From: CBDDIP01 sp965229005
Lineage (GTDB): Bacteria; Actinomycetota; Acidimicrobiia; Acidimicrobiales; Ilumatobacteraceae
NCBI GenBank assembly: GCA_965229005.1
Contig: CBDDIP010000002.1
Location: 2,790,001-2,854,000 of the forward strand
Direction of reading: 5' to 3'
DNA length: 64,000 nt
Shown here piece by piece: positions 47,746 through 56,497 of the stretch. The stretch's first letter is position 1, and each line of letters opens with the position of its first letter. The notes under the pieces were generated by a model. That model was not told the origin of the DNA and did no database searches. It saw only the letters and a program-made list of their open reading frames with translations. Both the position numbers and the translations under genes were made by a program.

Positions 47746-48183
47746 GTGCCCATCACGCTGAACAACGTCGGGATCGTCGTCGAGGACCTCGCCGCGGCGA
47801 TCGAGTTCTTCGAGGAGCTCGGCCTCGAGTCGGAGGGGCGCGCGATGGTCGAGGGCGAGTGGGCAGGTCGAGTCACCGGCCTCGGTGATCAACGCGTCGA
47901 GATCGCCATGATGCGCACGCCGGACGGTCACAGCCGCCTCGAGCTCTCACGCTTCCTCGCCCCGGCAGTGATCGCCGATCACCGGAACGCTCCGGTGAAC
48001 GCGCTGGGCTACCTGCGCGTCATGTTCGAGGTGGACGACCTCGACGACACCCTCCAACGCCTGGCGCCACTCGGCGCGCAGCTCGTCAGCACCGACGTGG
48101 TCCAGTACGAAGACGTGTACCGGCTCTGCTACATCCGAGGGCCGGAAGGCATCCTCATCGGTCTGGCGCAGGCACTGCGCTGA
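47746..48183 (+). CDS. VOC-family protein (glyoxalase-like)
   Basis: This 145-residue protein has two beta-alpha-beta-beta-beta modules. LNNVGIVVEDLAAAIEFFEELGL opens the first, RLELSRFLAP ends it with a metal-binding Glu, and GYLRVMFEVDDLDDTLQRLAPLG and YIRGPEGILIGLAQAL form the second. The substrate is unknown. It is a different subfamily from the VOC gene at 11177-11545. It is convergent with whiB, with only 24 bases between them and no hairpin. Confidence 0.9.
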   Translation: MPITLNNVGIVVEDLAAAIEFFEELGLESEGRAMVEGEWAGRVTGLGDQRVEIAMMRTPDGHSRLELSRFLAPAVIADHRNAPVNALGYLRVMFEVDDLDDTLQRLAPLGAQLVSTDVVQYEDVYRLCYIRGPEGILIGLAQALR

Positions 48184-48207
48184 GCCGAACGCTCGGATGG
48201 TCGGCGG

Positions 48208-48513
48208 TCAGCTGGCGTTGCGGGCGCGGACGCCGATGGGGGCGATCAGGCGGTAGCCGGCGGCGTGCCGCTCGTCCTCGCTCTCGCCACCCCAGAAGCC
48301 GTACTCGTGGTTCGAGCGGGCGTACTCCTGACAGGTGCCGTTGACGAAGCAGCTCGCACAGACGGCCTTGGCCATCGATTCACGACGGTCCCTGGCCTGC
48401 GGGCGCTCGGCCGGCGGCGGGAAGAAGAGGTGGGTCAGACCCTTGCAGGCAGCTTGACCCATCCACCGATCGTCGGTGAGCTCGCGATGAAACAAAATCT
48501 CGACCGCAGCCAT
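48208..48513 (-). CDS. WhiB-family iron-sulfur transcriptional regulator
   Basis: This 101-residue WhiB protein holds four cluster ligands, C23, C52, C55 and C61 (C...CxxCxxxxxC), and the beta-turn GFWGGESEDER (72-82), followed by a basic C-terminus for DNA contact. WhiB proteins bind a [4Fe-4S] cluster and the sigma factor. Which WhiB class it is cannot be fixed. It has a long leader and a canonical promoter, unlike most genes here. The ribosome site is GGAACGGGGG, before TTTTC and ATG. Confidence 0.93.
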   Translation of the reverse strand: MAAVEILFHRELTDDRWMGQAACKGLTHLFFPPPAERPQARDRRESMAKAVCASCFVNGTCQEYARSNHEYGFWGGESEDERHAAGYRLIAPIGVRARNAS

Positions 48514-48612
48514 GAAAACCCCCGTTCCTTGAGCGGCACAACCTCATCGAACACACGCTCACCGGCGGACCGGATGATCGTGCGGAGCCTCTCCCCAGTT
48601 GCTCCGGGCGTC

Positions 48613-48641
48613 ACCATAAACCGAAGTAATCCGACAGTCAA
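48613..48641 (-). promoter_or_regulatory. Canonical sigma-70-type promoter of whiB
   Basis: On the minus strand TTGACT, a 17-base spacer and TATGGT give an almost consensus promoter. Transcription would start near 48606, leaving a leader of about 93 bases. The region 48600-48660 is unusually AT-rich. The remaining gap to 48676 has no other feature. Confidence 0.65.
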
Positions 48642-48676
48642 TTGTAGATTGCAATGAAATTCGTCACGGGACGATT

Positions 48677-49798
48677 TCAGGCGCGTTCGGCGCCGATCGC
48701 GTGCCGTACGCCGGCGGCGAAGCGCTCGACGTCCTCGATGGTGGTGTCCCACGCGGTCATCCATCGCACCTGCGACTGGCTGACGTCCCAGTCCCAGAAG
48801 AAGCACCACTGGCGCAGCGGCTCGATCACCGAGGGTGGCAGGAGCGGGAACACGCTGTTGACCGCCGGGGCGTCGGCGTAGACCACCTCGGGGATGTCGT
48901 CGGTCAGCCGGTAGAGACGGTCGGCCATGGCGTTGGAGTGCTCGGCCAGGCGGATCCACAGGTCGTCGTGCAGCAGCGCGTTGAACTGTGCTGCGACGAA
49001 GCGCATCTTCGACGGCAGCTGGTTGACCATCTTGCGGACGTACTTGGCTCGCTCGGCCAGGGTCGGGTTGAGGAAGACGACGGCTTCGCCGCCGACGAGG
49101 CCGGCCTTCGTGCCGCCGAAGCTGACGACGTCGACGCCGGCATCGACGGTGAACGAGCGCAGCGCAGCGGCGGTGCCGCCGAGCGCAGCCGTGGCGTTGG
49201 CCAGGCGTGCGCCGTCCATGTGCACGACCATGCCCATGCGGTGGGCGGTGTCGCAGAGCGCGGCGACCTCGTCGGCGGTGTAGAGGGTGCCGAGCTCGGT
49301 GCTCTGGGTGATGCTGACCACGCCGGGCTGAGCGTGGTGCATGACGCCTTGCAGGTGGTGAAGTGCCTCGAGCTGCGCGGGCACGAGCTTGGCGTCGACG
49401 GAGGGTTGTGTCATCAGCTTCGAGCCGGTGATCCGTTCCGGCGCGCCGGCTTCGTCGACGGCGATGTGCGCCCACTCGGTGCACACCACCGCATCGCCGG
49501 GCTTGACCATCGCCGCCAGGCTCATGACGTTCGCGCCGGTGCCGTTCCACACGAGGTACGCCTCGCTGGACGGGCCGAACAGATCGCGGAATCGGGCCTC
49601 TGCCTCCTCGGTCCAGCGGTCCATGCCGTAGGCCAGCGCGTGGCCCTCGTTGGCGGCGACGAGCGCGTCGAGCACCGCCGGATGTGCACCGGCGGCGTTG
49701 TCGCTGGCGAAGGCGTGCAGGGGAGCGGGGGGCATGGTCGCGCTGGCCGTGCTGGTCGAGGGATCGGCGGATGTCGCGCCGGAGATATCGGTGGTCAC
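48677..49798 (-). CDS. Low-specificity L-threonine aldolase family PLP enzyme
   Basis: This 373-residue fold-type I PLP enzyme has SDNAAGAHPAVLDAL at the start of the domain, WNGTGANVMSL for the phosphate region, VVHMDGARLANA (193-204) with the Asp that pairs with the pyridine nitrogen, and SFGGTKAGLVGG with the Schiff-base Lys (K231). It splits threonine or related beta-hydroxy amino acids to glycine and an aldehyde, and related members act as beta-eliminating lyases. GTG 49798 is preferred, with CAGAAT 6 bases upstream. MPPAPLHAF (residue 22) is a possible later start. Confidence 0.9.
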   Translation of the reverse strand: MTTDISGATSADPSTSTASATMPPAPLHAFASDNAAGAHPAVLDALVAANEGHALAYGMDRWTEEAEARFRDLFGPSSEAYLVWNGTGANVMSLAAMVKPGDAVVCTEWAHIAVDEAGAPERITGSKLMTQPSVDAKLVPAQLEALHHLQGVMHHAQPGVVSITQSTELGTLYTADEVAALCDTAHRMGMVVHMDGARLANATAALGGTAAALRSFTVDAGVDVVSFGGTKAGLVGGEAVVFLNPTLAERAKYVRKMVNQLPSKMRFVAAQFNALLHDDLWIRLAEHSNAMADRLYRLTDDIPEVVYADAPAVNSVFPLLPPSVIEPLRQWCFFWDWDVSQSQVRWMTAWDTTIEDVERFAAGVRHAIGAERA

Positions 49799-49816
49799 CT
49801 CGCCATTCTGCCGTCC

Positions 49817-49822
49817 TATGGT
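49817..49822 (+). promoter_or_regulatory. -10 box of the DinB-like gene
   Basis: TATGGT, 6 bases before ATG 49829. Confidence 0.55.
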
Positions 49823-49828
49823 GCGCCC

Positions 49829-50566
49829 ATGCCCGACCCGATCGACTTCTTCGGCCAGCTCGACGTCGACATCGACGCCTTCGCCGCTGCGGTGGAGGCC
49901 TGCCCCCTCGACGCGCCGGTCGTCGCCTGCCCGGGTTGGGATCTCGCCGACCTGGCCGCACACCTCGGCGGCGTGCATCGCTGGGTGATCGGGGCGTTGG
50001 AGGCGGGAGGCCCGCCGACGCCGAACGACAGCGATCCGTCGCCCGCCGACGCCGTGGAGCTGGCTGCGTGGGTGCGTACCGGTGGCGCTCGAATGTTGGG
50101 GATGCTGCGCCCACTGGCGGCGGATGCACCGGTGTGGCACCCGTTCCCGGTCGCCAAGGTCGCCGCCGTGTGGCCACGGCGTCAGGCCCAGGAAGCCTCG
50201 GTTCACCGCTGGGACGCGCAGTTCGCAGCAGGGCTCCCGGCAACGATCTCGACGGCGATGTCGGTGGATGGCATCGACGAGTACCTCGGCGTGATGCTCC
50301 CCAGGTTGGTCATCCGCGAGCACCTGGCGCTGCCGAGCTCCACGGTCCGGTTCGTGGCGACGGACACCGGTGACTCGTGGACGGTGGATGGCAGATCCGG
50401 CTCGGTCGTCGCCGCCGCCGAAGGATCGCGATCGGAGGCGACGATCAACGGGCGAGCGGAGGACGTGCTGCTGAGCGTGTGGCATCGCCCGATTCCCGCC
50501 GACGCCGTCACGATCGAGGGCGACACCGAGGTGGCCGACGCCTGGTTGGCCCTCGGCGGCGCTTGA
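49829..50566 (+). CDS. Maleylpyruvate-isomerase-type (TIGR03083) mycothiol-dependent DinB-like protein
   Basis: This 245-residue actinobacterial protein has CPGWDLADLAAHLGGVHRW (about 34-52) with the first metal-binding His and RRQAQEASVHRWDAQ with the later Glu and His, the DinB/MDMPI four-helix signature. The C-terminal beta domain (STVRFVATDTGDSWTV...INGRAEDVLLSVWHR) is the SCP2-like extension of this family. It probably uses mycothiol or a related thiol. The substrate is unknown. It lies 31 bases ahead of moxR in the same direction. Confidence 0.88.
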   Translation: MPDPIDFFGQLDVDIDAFAAAVEACPLDAPVVACPGWDLADLAAHLGGVHRWVIGALEAGGPPTPNDSDPSPADAVELAAWVRTGGARMLGMLRPLAADAPVWHPFPVAKVAAVWPRRQAQEASVHRWDAQFAAGLPATISTAMSVDGIDEYLGVMLPRLVIREHLALPSSTVRFVATDTGDSWTVDGRSGSVVAAAEGSRSEATINGRAEDVLLSVWHRPIPADAVTIEGDTEVADAWLALGGA

Positions 50567-50597
50567 GAAATGCAGCCGGCGAGCCGATGAAGACTGC

Positions 50598-51563
50598 ATG
50601 TCTGCTGTGCTGCCCATCGGGCGCCCCGTCGCGCCCGTGGATGTCCGGCAGCTCGCCCATGGGGTGACCGGCGCGGTGTCGTCGCTGCTCGCCGGCCGGA
50701 GCGAGCAGATCGACCTGGCCACGGCGTGCATCCTCGCCGGTGGTCACCTGCTCATCGAGGACATCCCGGGCGTTGGCAAGACCCTCCTGGCGCAGGGTCT
50801 GGCGGCGGCGCTCGGAGGTTCGTTCTCGCGCATCCAGGGCACTGCCGACCTGCTGCCGTCCGATGTGGTCGGTGCGCTGTCGCCGAACGCCGATGGCCTC
50901 GGCTTGCACTTCCGCCCTGGCCCGATCTTCGCCAACGTCGTGCTCTTCGACGAGCTCAACCGGGTGAACGCTCGTACTCAGTCAGCGCTGCTCGAGGTGC
51001 TCGAGGAAGGACACGTGACCGTCGATGGCGTCGAGCACCCGGTGCCGCAGCCGTTCACGTTGATCGCCACACAGAACCCGGTCGAGATGGCAGGCACGTA
51101 CGCGCTCGCCGAGGGCGTGTCCGACCGGTTCATCGCAGCATTCAGCCTCGGGCGAGCCAACGCGGAGGAAGAGGTCGAGGTGCTCACCGGTCGCCGCGGC
51201 CGAGCGCGTCTCGCGGACGTCGCTGCGGTCGCCGCGCCGGACCAGATCGTCGCCGCGCGCGCCGAGGTGGCGCGCGTGCACCTCCATGACACGGTGGCTC
51301 GGTACGCGGTGGACGTGCTCAACGCGACTCGCGATCACCCGCGCGTGCACCTCGGTGCGTCGACGCGAGCGGGCGTGGGGACCATCGCGCTGGCGAAGGC
51401 GTTTGCGGCGATCGACGGACGCGACTTCGTCTCGCCGGGCGACGTCGCGCGGGCCGCTCGGCGCTCGCTGGCGCACCGGCTCGTCGTGGCCGGCACCGAC
51501 CGTCGGGTGGTGGCCGAACTGGTCGAGGAGTGCGTCTCGTCCGTGCCCGCGCCGCGCCGGTGA
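50598..51563 (+). CDS. moxR: MoxR-family AAA+ ATPase
   Basis: This 321-residue ATPase has Walker A PGVGKT (57-62) in LLIEDIPGVGKTLLAQ, Walker B VVLFDELNR, sensor 1 FTLIATQNP and the later GVSDRF arginine-finger region. MoxR proteins act as chaperone-like maturases and usually sit before DUF58 proteins, as here. The next gene, 13 bases away, encodes a fused DUF58-transglutaminase, so the two very likely form one functional pair. Confidence 0.95.
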   Translation: MSAVLPIGRPVAPVDVRQLAHGVTGAVSSLLAGRSEQIDLATACILAGGHLLIEDIPGVGKTLLAQGLAAALGGSFSRIQGTADLLPSDVVGALSPNADGLGLHFRPGPIFANVVLFDELNRVNARTQSALLEVLEEGHVTVDGVEHPVPQPFTLIATQNPVEMAGTYALAEGVSDRFIAAFSLGRANAEEEVEVLTGRRGRARLADVAAVAAPDQIVAARAEVARVHLHDTVARYAVDVLNATRDHPRVHLGASTRAGVGTIALAKAFAAIDGRDFVSPGDVARAARRSLAHRLVVAGTDRRVVAELVEECVSSVPAPRR

Positions 51564-51576
51564 CGAAGCTCCGGCG

Positions 51577-54528
51577 ATGAGCGGAACCAGGACGGGTACG
51601 GCCATCAGCAGGCCGATCGGGATCGCCGCCGGCACGTTGGGGTTGGTGGCCGCGTGGGGTGCGGGGCTGACCATCGCGCTGCTCACCGGTGCGACCGCAG
51701 TGGTGATCCTCCTCGCTGCCGGCGCCGTGGGGCTGGCGATCGCGACGATCGCCGGCACGTTGACGTTGCGCCGCGCTGCCGTGGTGAGCGTGACGACGAG
51801 TGATCTGGTCACGATCGGCGACGAGGTCCGTTGGCACGTGCAGGCGCATGCATCGAGGCCGGTGTGGGTGGAGCTGGCCGTGGACGGTGACGTCGTCGCC
51901 ACCGGTGTCGTCGGCGGCGGGACGACGAGCCTGCACGGCAGCGCGCCGCGCCGTGGCGTGCACGACAACGTCGAGGTGCGCTGCTCGAGTGCCGGTGCGG
52001 CGGGTCTGCTTCGTTGGCGGCGGCGAAGCACACTGCCGATCGCTCGCCTGTGGTCCGCACCCGCGAGCGCCGACGAGCTCGCCCCGGTCGACCGCCAGCC
52101 GACTCCGGAGACCACCGGCGCTCGCGCCGTCGCTCGACCGGGGACGGATCAACCGGACGGCGTTCGACCGTGGCGCGACGGCGACGAGGTGAACGCGGTG
52201 CACTGGCCGTCGAGCGTGCGCAGCGGCGAGCTGATCATGCGCCAACAGGTGCGCGACGGCGCTGACCGATGGACCGTCACGGCACGCACCGGGACGAGCG
52301 ACGCCGACGCCGAGGCCGCGCGTGTGCGACGTGCACTCGACGACGGGTTGAGTGCCGGCGCTCGCGTCGGGGTACGACTCGACGGTGGCGCAGTGCAGAC
52401 GATCGATGACTCGTTCGAGGCCGCGCGTTGGACCGCCGAGCTCGATGCACGGTCGCATGATGCGCGCGGCGTGCGATGGTGGCGCTCGGCGATGCGACTG
52501 CGCGCGGCCGAGCCGTCGTCGACGCTGACGGCACGCGCAAGATGGGCCGTTGCTGCGGCGACCGCGGTGCCGTTGGTGATGCTGCTCGAACCGCTCGGCT
52601 ACGGACCGGCCGAGGTGTCGGTTGTCGTTGCCGCAATCGCGCTGTCCGCAGCGGTGAGCAGTGGCGGGTTGCCGCTGCGGAACACACTGCGTCAGCTCGT
52701 CGGGTTGACCGCTGCCGTGCTCGTCGCCGCGACGCTGATCGACCCCTCGTCGATCACCAACGTCGCCTCAGCACTGCGCTTCCTGCTCCCACAGGTGCTC
52801 GTGTCGTTGGTCGTGGCGCAGGGCTTCGAGTGCACCGACCGGCGCTCGGCTCGCGTGGCATTGGCATCTGCGTCGGTGCTCGTCGCCTACTCGGCCGGCG
52901 TGCGCGTCGACCCCGACCTCGGAGCGTGGATGCTCGTCGCCAGCGCGTGCATCGCATTCGCACTCACTGAGATGACCCGGCCCGACCGGACGATCGCCCG
53001 CAGCAGTCGGCGTTCACTCCGTGGCGGCGGTTCGCGTGCTGCGTCGACAGCGCGACGGGTGGTTGGCGCCACGGTGGCGGCCGCAGTGACGGTGGGGTTG
53101 CTGGTGGCGGTGCCCATCCCGCGCGGGCCGGCGCAGCTGAGCCTGCCGAGCTGGTTGAGCGATCGTCGACCGACGTCGACGAGTGGTGCGCTGGCGGCGA
53201 CCGACGGGTCGGTGCTGCTCGGTGGCGGTGCCTCCGCGGCGGGCGGCGCCACGTCGCGCGCCAGCGGCGGTTCCTACGCCGGCTTCACCAACACGATGGA
53301 CACGTCGGCGCGCGGCGAGCTCGGCGACGCGGTCGTCCTGCGCGTGCGCGCTCCTGTGGCTGACTTCTGGCGTGGTCAGACGTTCTCGACGTTCGACGGC
53401 CGTTCGTGGTCGATCGATCCGAACGAGGGGGAGGGCAGCGACGGGCCGGAGCACCGCATCCGCTCGGCCGCCGGCGACGTCCCCGGCAGCGGCGATGAGT
53501 TCATCCAGACCTTCTACGCCGAGATCGACCTGCCGAACCTGATCTTCGCCGCGAGCTCGGCGCGGCGAGTGCTGCTCGACGCGCCGCTGTGGCAGCGGCC
53601 CGATGGGGCGCTGCGTGCCGACGTCGTGCTACCCGCAGGCAGCGCGTACACGGTGCTGTCCGAGCGCTCGTTGCCGACGGCCGACCTGCTGCGCTCCGAC
53701 GGGATCGTGTCGGCGCCGAGCTCCCTGCTGGTCTACCTGCAGCTGCCGCCGTCGACCACCGATCGCACGCGAGCATTGGCACGGCAGCTCGCCGCGGGCT
53801 CGACGTCGACCTACGACACGGTGCTGGCGATCGAGGAGTGGCTGGGTGCCCACGTGCAGTACGACCTGGACGCGCCGGTGCCGCCGGAGGGCGCAGATGC
53901 GGTGGACGACTTCCTGTTCGGTTCGCGCCGCGGCTTCTGCGAGCAGATCGCCAGCGCGATGGCAGTGCTGCTTCGATCGCTCGGCGTGCCGGCGCGAGTG
54001 GCCACGGGCTACGTGCCGAGCGGTCGGGACGAGGTGGCCGGTGTGTGGATCAGTCGCGAGAGCGACGCCCATGCGTGGGTGGAGGTCCGCTTCCCGAGCG
54101 CGGGCTGGGTGGCGTTCGACCCGACCGCATCGGTGCCCCTGTCGGGCGAGGCTGACGCCGCGTCGATTGGTGGCCGGCTCGCCTCGGCGATCAGCACGTG
54201 GTTCGCCGCGCACACCGCGGAGCTGCTCATCGGCGTCGTCTCGCTGGCGGCGGTGGTGTTCGTCGGTCGCACGACGCGCCGCCTCGTCGCTCGTCACCGT
54301 CGCGGTCGGTGGGGGCAGCTGCAGGATCGGTTCGTCGAGGTCGCGGTGCGCCGCGGTGCGCCACCGACGGCACCGAACGCAGAGCTGGCGTCCGTGTTCG
54401 ACGACGCCGGAGCGCCGGTCGTCGCGCGGCTGCTCGATGCGGCAGCGTTCGCACCCGGCTGGATCGACGACGACGCCGACTTCGAACGCGCCGTCGCCGC
54501 GCTGGACGGACTGACGCGCCAGCGCTGA
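51577..54528 (+). CDS. Fused DUF58 plus TgpA-type transglutaminase membrane protein
   Basis: This 983-residue protein joins two proteins that are usually separate. Residues 1-60 have two membrane segments. About 60-300 is a DUF58-like domain (vWA-related), with PWRDGDEVNAVHWPSSVRSGE and a LIMRQQ strand. About 325-520 has six or more membrane helices. A large extracellular region then carries the transglutaminase core: GFCEQ with C788, DAHAWVE with H832 and FDPTA with D848, all three triad residues. One further membrane helix (about 878-895) and a DUF4129-like cytoplasmic tail follow. It probably processes or cross-links cell-envelope proteins under MoxR control. Confidence 0.9.
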   Translation: MSGTRTGTAISRPIGIAAGTLGLVAAWGAGLTIALLTGATAVVILLAAGAVGLAIATIAGTLTLRRAAVVSVTTSDLVTIGDEVRWHVQAHASRPVWVELAVDGDVVATGVVGGGTTSLHGSAPRRGVHDNVEVRCSSAGAAGLLRWRRRSTLPIARLWSAPASADELAPVDRQPTPETTGARAVARPGTDQPDGVRPWRDGDEVNAVHWPSSVRSGELIMRQQVRDGADRWTVTARTGTSDADAEAARVRRALDDGLSAGARVGVRLDGGAVQTIDDSFEAARWTAELDARSHDARGVRWWRSAMRLRAAEPSSTLTARARWAVAAATAVPLVMLLEPLGYGPAEVSVVVAAIALSAAVSSGGLPLRNTLRQLVGLTAAVLVAATLIDPSSITNVASALRFLLPQVLVSLVVAQGFECTDRRSARVALASASVLVAYSAGVRVDPDLGAWMLVASACIAFALTEMTRPDRTIARSSRRSLRGGGSRAASTARRVVGATVAAAVTVGLLVAVPIPRGPAQLSLPSWLSDRRPTSTSGALAATDGSVLLGGGASAAGGATSRASGGSYAGFTNTMDTSARGELGDAVVLRVRAPVADFWRGQTFSTFDGRSWSIDPNEGEGSDGPEHRIRSAAGDVPGSGDEFIQTFYAEIDLPNLIFAASSARRVLLDAPLWQRPDGALRADVVLPAGSAYTVLSERSLPTADLLRSDGIVSAPSSLLVYLQLPPSTTDRTRALARQLAAGSTSTYDTVLAIEEWLGAHVQYDLDAPVPPEGADAVDDFLFGSRRGFCEQIASAMAVLLRSLGVPARVATGYVPSGRDEVAGVWISRESDAHAWVEVRFPSAGWVAFDPTASVPLSGEADAASIGGRLASAISTWFAAHTAELLIGVVSLAAVVFVGRTTRRLVARHRRGRWGQLQDRFVEVAVRRGAPPTAPNAELASVFDDAGAPVVARLLDAAAFAPGWIDDDADFERAVAALDGLTRQR

Positions 54529-54531
54529 GCG

Positions 54532-55500
54532 TCAGGCGCCGAAGTGCGTGGTGATCACGCGGCCGTGCCGGTCGGCGGCGCTGGCCAGGAGGTCAGTGAC
54601 CACGAACGTGCGCTGCAGCCAGCGATCGGTGCCATCGAAGCGGGGCGTGAACGGGCTGCGGCCGTGCACCGCAACGGAGTTGTCGATGATGATCAGGTCG
54701 CCGGCTTCGAGCACGTGGCCGGTGTGGAAGCGGGCGACGGCAGCGGCGAGGGTGCGAAGCGCTGCATCGGCTTCGGCGTCGATGCCGACCATCAGATCGG
54801 CGTCGAAGACCATCGACGGCCGCTCGCGCTTGCCGCTGAGCACCGCCATCGGCGTGCCGAGCACGTTGGCTCGACCGTGGAGGTAGCTCTCGTCCACGGC
54901 TGTGCGGAACCGCTGTTGGAACAGCACGTCAACGACGTCGGCAGGCAGGTGGGGGAGCACCTCGAAGATCGACGAGAGGGTGGTGGTGGCGAGTGGGTCG
55001 CCGCGCAGGGCGAGCAGCAGCAGGTACCGCGGCCGGTACGGGTGGAAGGCGGCCTCGGTGTGGAACATCAGGGTGACCTTCGACGAGGTCGACACCTGAC
55101 GGTCGGCGGCCGCCTGCGTCGGCACGATGTTCTGGACGAGATCGCCACCGTGTTCGGGCTCGTAGCCGACCGGCTGGCCGAGCTGACGGGCGATCGTCAG
55201 CAGGGTGAGCTCGCTGGTGTTGTCCTTGGCGGCGTGCGCGGTGGGCGTCGCCGGGGTGGCCGGCAGGATGCCGACCGGCAGGCCGCGCAGCACGAGGCTG
55301 CCGGACTGCGGCGGCGTGTCGACGAAGTCGATCAGCGCCCCGTGCAGGTGGCGGGGCAGGGTGTGGCCAGCGTGGCCGGCAGCGCGGACGAACGCCTCGG
55401 CGCCGACCGGACCGGTGGGAGCGATGGGCGGGTTCCAGGTTCCGACATCGACGATCGCCGGGTCGACGTGGGGTAGCAGGGTGGATGTCGACGTCTGCAT
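54532..55500 (-). CDS. Fe(II)/2-oxoglutarate-dependent oxygenase (clavaminate synthase/TauD-like)
   Basis: This 322-residue jelly-roll oxygenase has LMFHTEAAFHPYRPRYL with the facial triad residues H147 and E149 (HxE, as in clavaminate-synthase-like amino-acid hydroxylases) and the distal H279 in SVAVHGRSPF, followed by an Arg in RWLQRTFV that would hold 2-oxoglutarate. EPEHGGDLVQNIVP and SMVFDADLM are also family-like. It likely hydroxylates a free or carrier-bound amino acid. It is divergent from the RpiR gene with an inverted repeat between, so regulation by that factor is likely. Confidence 0.9.
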   Translation of the reverse strand: MQTSTSTLLPHVDPAIVDVGTWNPPIAPTGPVGAEAFVRAAGHAGHTLPRHLHGALIDFVDTPPQSGSLVLRGLPVGILPATPATPTAHAAKDNTSELTLLTIARQLGQPVGYEPEHGGDLVQNIVPTQAAADRQVSTSSKVTLMFHTEAAFHPYRPRYLLLLALRGDPLATTTLSSIFEVLPHLPADVVDVLFQQRFRTAVDESYLHGRANVLGTPMAVLSGKRERPSMVFDADLMVGIDAEADAALRTLAAAVARFHTGHVLEAGDLIIIDNSVAVHGRSPFTPRFDGTDRWLQRTFVVTDLLASAADRHGRVITTHFGA

Positions 55501-55547
55501 CGGAGCTCCGATCGTGATGCACGAAGAACGGGGACTGGCCTGGGATT

Positions 55548-55561
55548 GGAACGAACGTTCC
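55548..55561. promoter_or_regulatory. Inverted-repeat operator between the 2OG-oxygenase and RpiR genes
   Basis: GGAACG-AA-CGTTCC has perfect 6-base arms. It lies 48 bases from the oxygenase start. A possible minus-strand -10 box, TACGAT (55563-55568), would put transcription start inside it. A partial half-site, GGAACGTCC, occurs further right. Confidence 0.6.
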
Positions 55562-55623
55562 CATCGTAGCGCATCGCGGAACGTCCGTGTCGAGGGAACG
55601 GGCCGTGGAGCGCGGCGCGCAAG

Positions 55624-55629
55624 TAGGCT
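55624..55629 (+). promoter_or_regulatory. -10 box of the RpiR gene
   Basis: TAGGCT, 8 bases before ATG 55638. Confidence 0.5.
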
Positions 55630-55637
55630 CCGCCGCC

Positions 55638-56480
55638 ATGGAGGTGCAGGAGCGGATCGCGAGGGCCAGTGGCGTGCTGACGACCGCCGAGCGACGCGTC
55701 GCCGAAGTGGTCCTGGCCAACCCGCAGCTGGTCGCTTTCGGCACCGTTGCCGAGCTCGCCGAGGCAGCCGGTTCGGGCGCGGCGACCGTGGTGCGCCTTG
55801 CCAGCAAGCTCGACTTCGACGGGTTCACCGCCCTGCAGTCCTCCGTGCAGCACGATTTGGCCAACCAGCTGCGCCCCGCAGCGGAACGCATTCGCGAGCC
55901 ATCGACATCCGACGCGGTCAACCGCCACCTCCAGCTCGAGGTCGGCAACGTGCGCAGCACGCTCGACGGGCTCGACGCCGAAGCACTGGCAGACGTCGAC
56001 GCGCACCTGGCCGATCCGGCGGCGCGGGTGTTCGTGCTCTCCGGCGATGCGTCCCGTGGCGTGGCCACGCAGTTCGTCGCCGACCTCGGCGCGCTCCGCG
56101 ACGGCGTGTCGCTGCTCGACGGCAACGACGTCGCCGTGCGCCGGCAGGTCTCGTTGATCCGCCCAGGCGATGTGCTCGTGAGCATCGACCTGCGCCGCTA
56201 CGACCGCTGGGTGGTCGACACTTCCAAGGCCGCTCGGGCCGCAGGTGCATGGGCCGTCGCGGTTGCCGACAGCGTGCTGTCGCCACTGGCCGCCGGCGCA
56301 GAGCGAACGCTGGTGGTGTCTGCCGCCGGGGCCGGTCCGTTCGACAGCCACGTCGGCACGCTGGCGTTGCTGAACGTGCTCGTTGCCGGTGCAGCCGATC
56401 GGTTGCGCGCCCACGCCACCGAGCGGCTCGACGCGATGGAGTCGGCGTGGCGCGAGACCGGCTCGCTCACGGATCGCTGA
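55638..56480 (+). CDS. RpiR/MurR-family transcriptional regulator
   Basis: This 280-residue protein has an HTH_6 domain (about 1-77; TTAERRVAEVVLANPQLVAFGTVAELA, then ATVVRLASKLDFDGFTALQ) and a SIS sugar-phosphate-binding domain (about 110-250; VFVLSGDASRGVATQFVADL). The usual SIS S-S-R-T/S-G motif is altered, here reading VSIDLRRYDRW, so ligand specificity may be unusual. It lies opposite an oxygenase and not beside a sugar pathway gene. Confidence 0.9.
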   Translation: MEVQERIARASGVLTTAERRVAEVVLANPQLVAFGTVAELAEAAGSGAATVVRLASKLDFDGFTALQSSVQHDLANQLRPAAERIREPSTSDAVNRHLQLEVGNVRSTLDGLDAEALADVDAHLADPAARVFVLSGDASRGVATQFVADLGALRDGVSLLDGNDVAVRRQVSLIRPGDVLVSIDLRRYDRWVVDTSKAARAAGAWAVAVADSVLSPLAAGAERTLVVSAAGAGPFDSHVGTLALLNVLVAGAADRLRAHATERLDAMESAWRETGSLTDR

Positions 56481-56497
56481 CGCTGCCGACCGGAACC

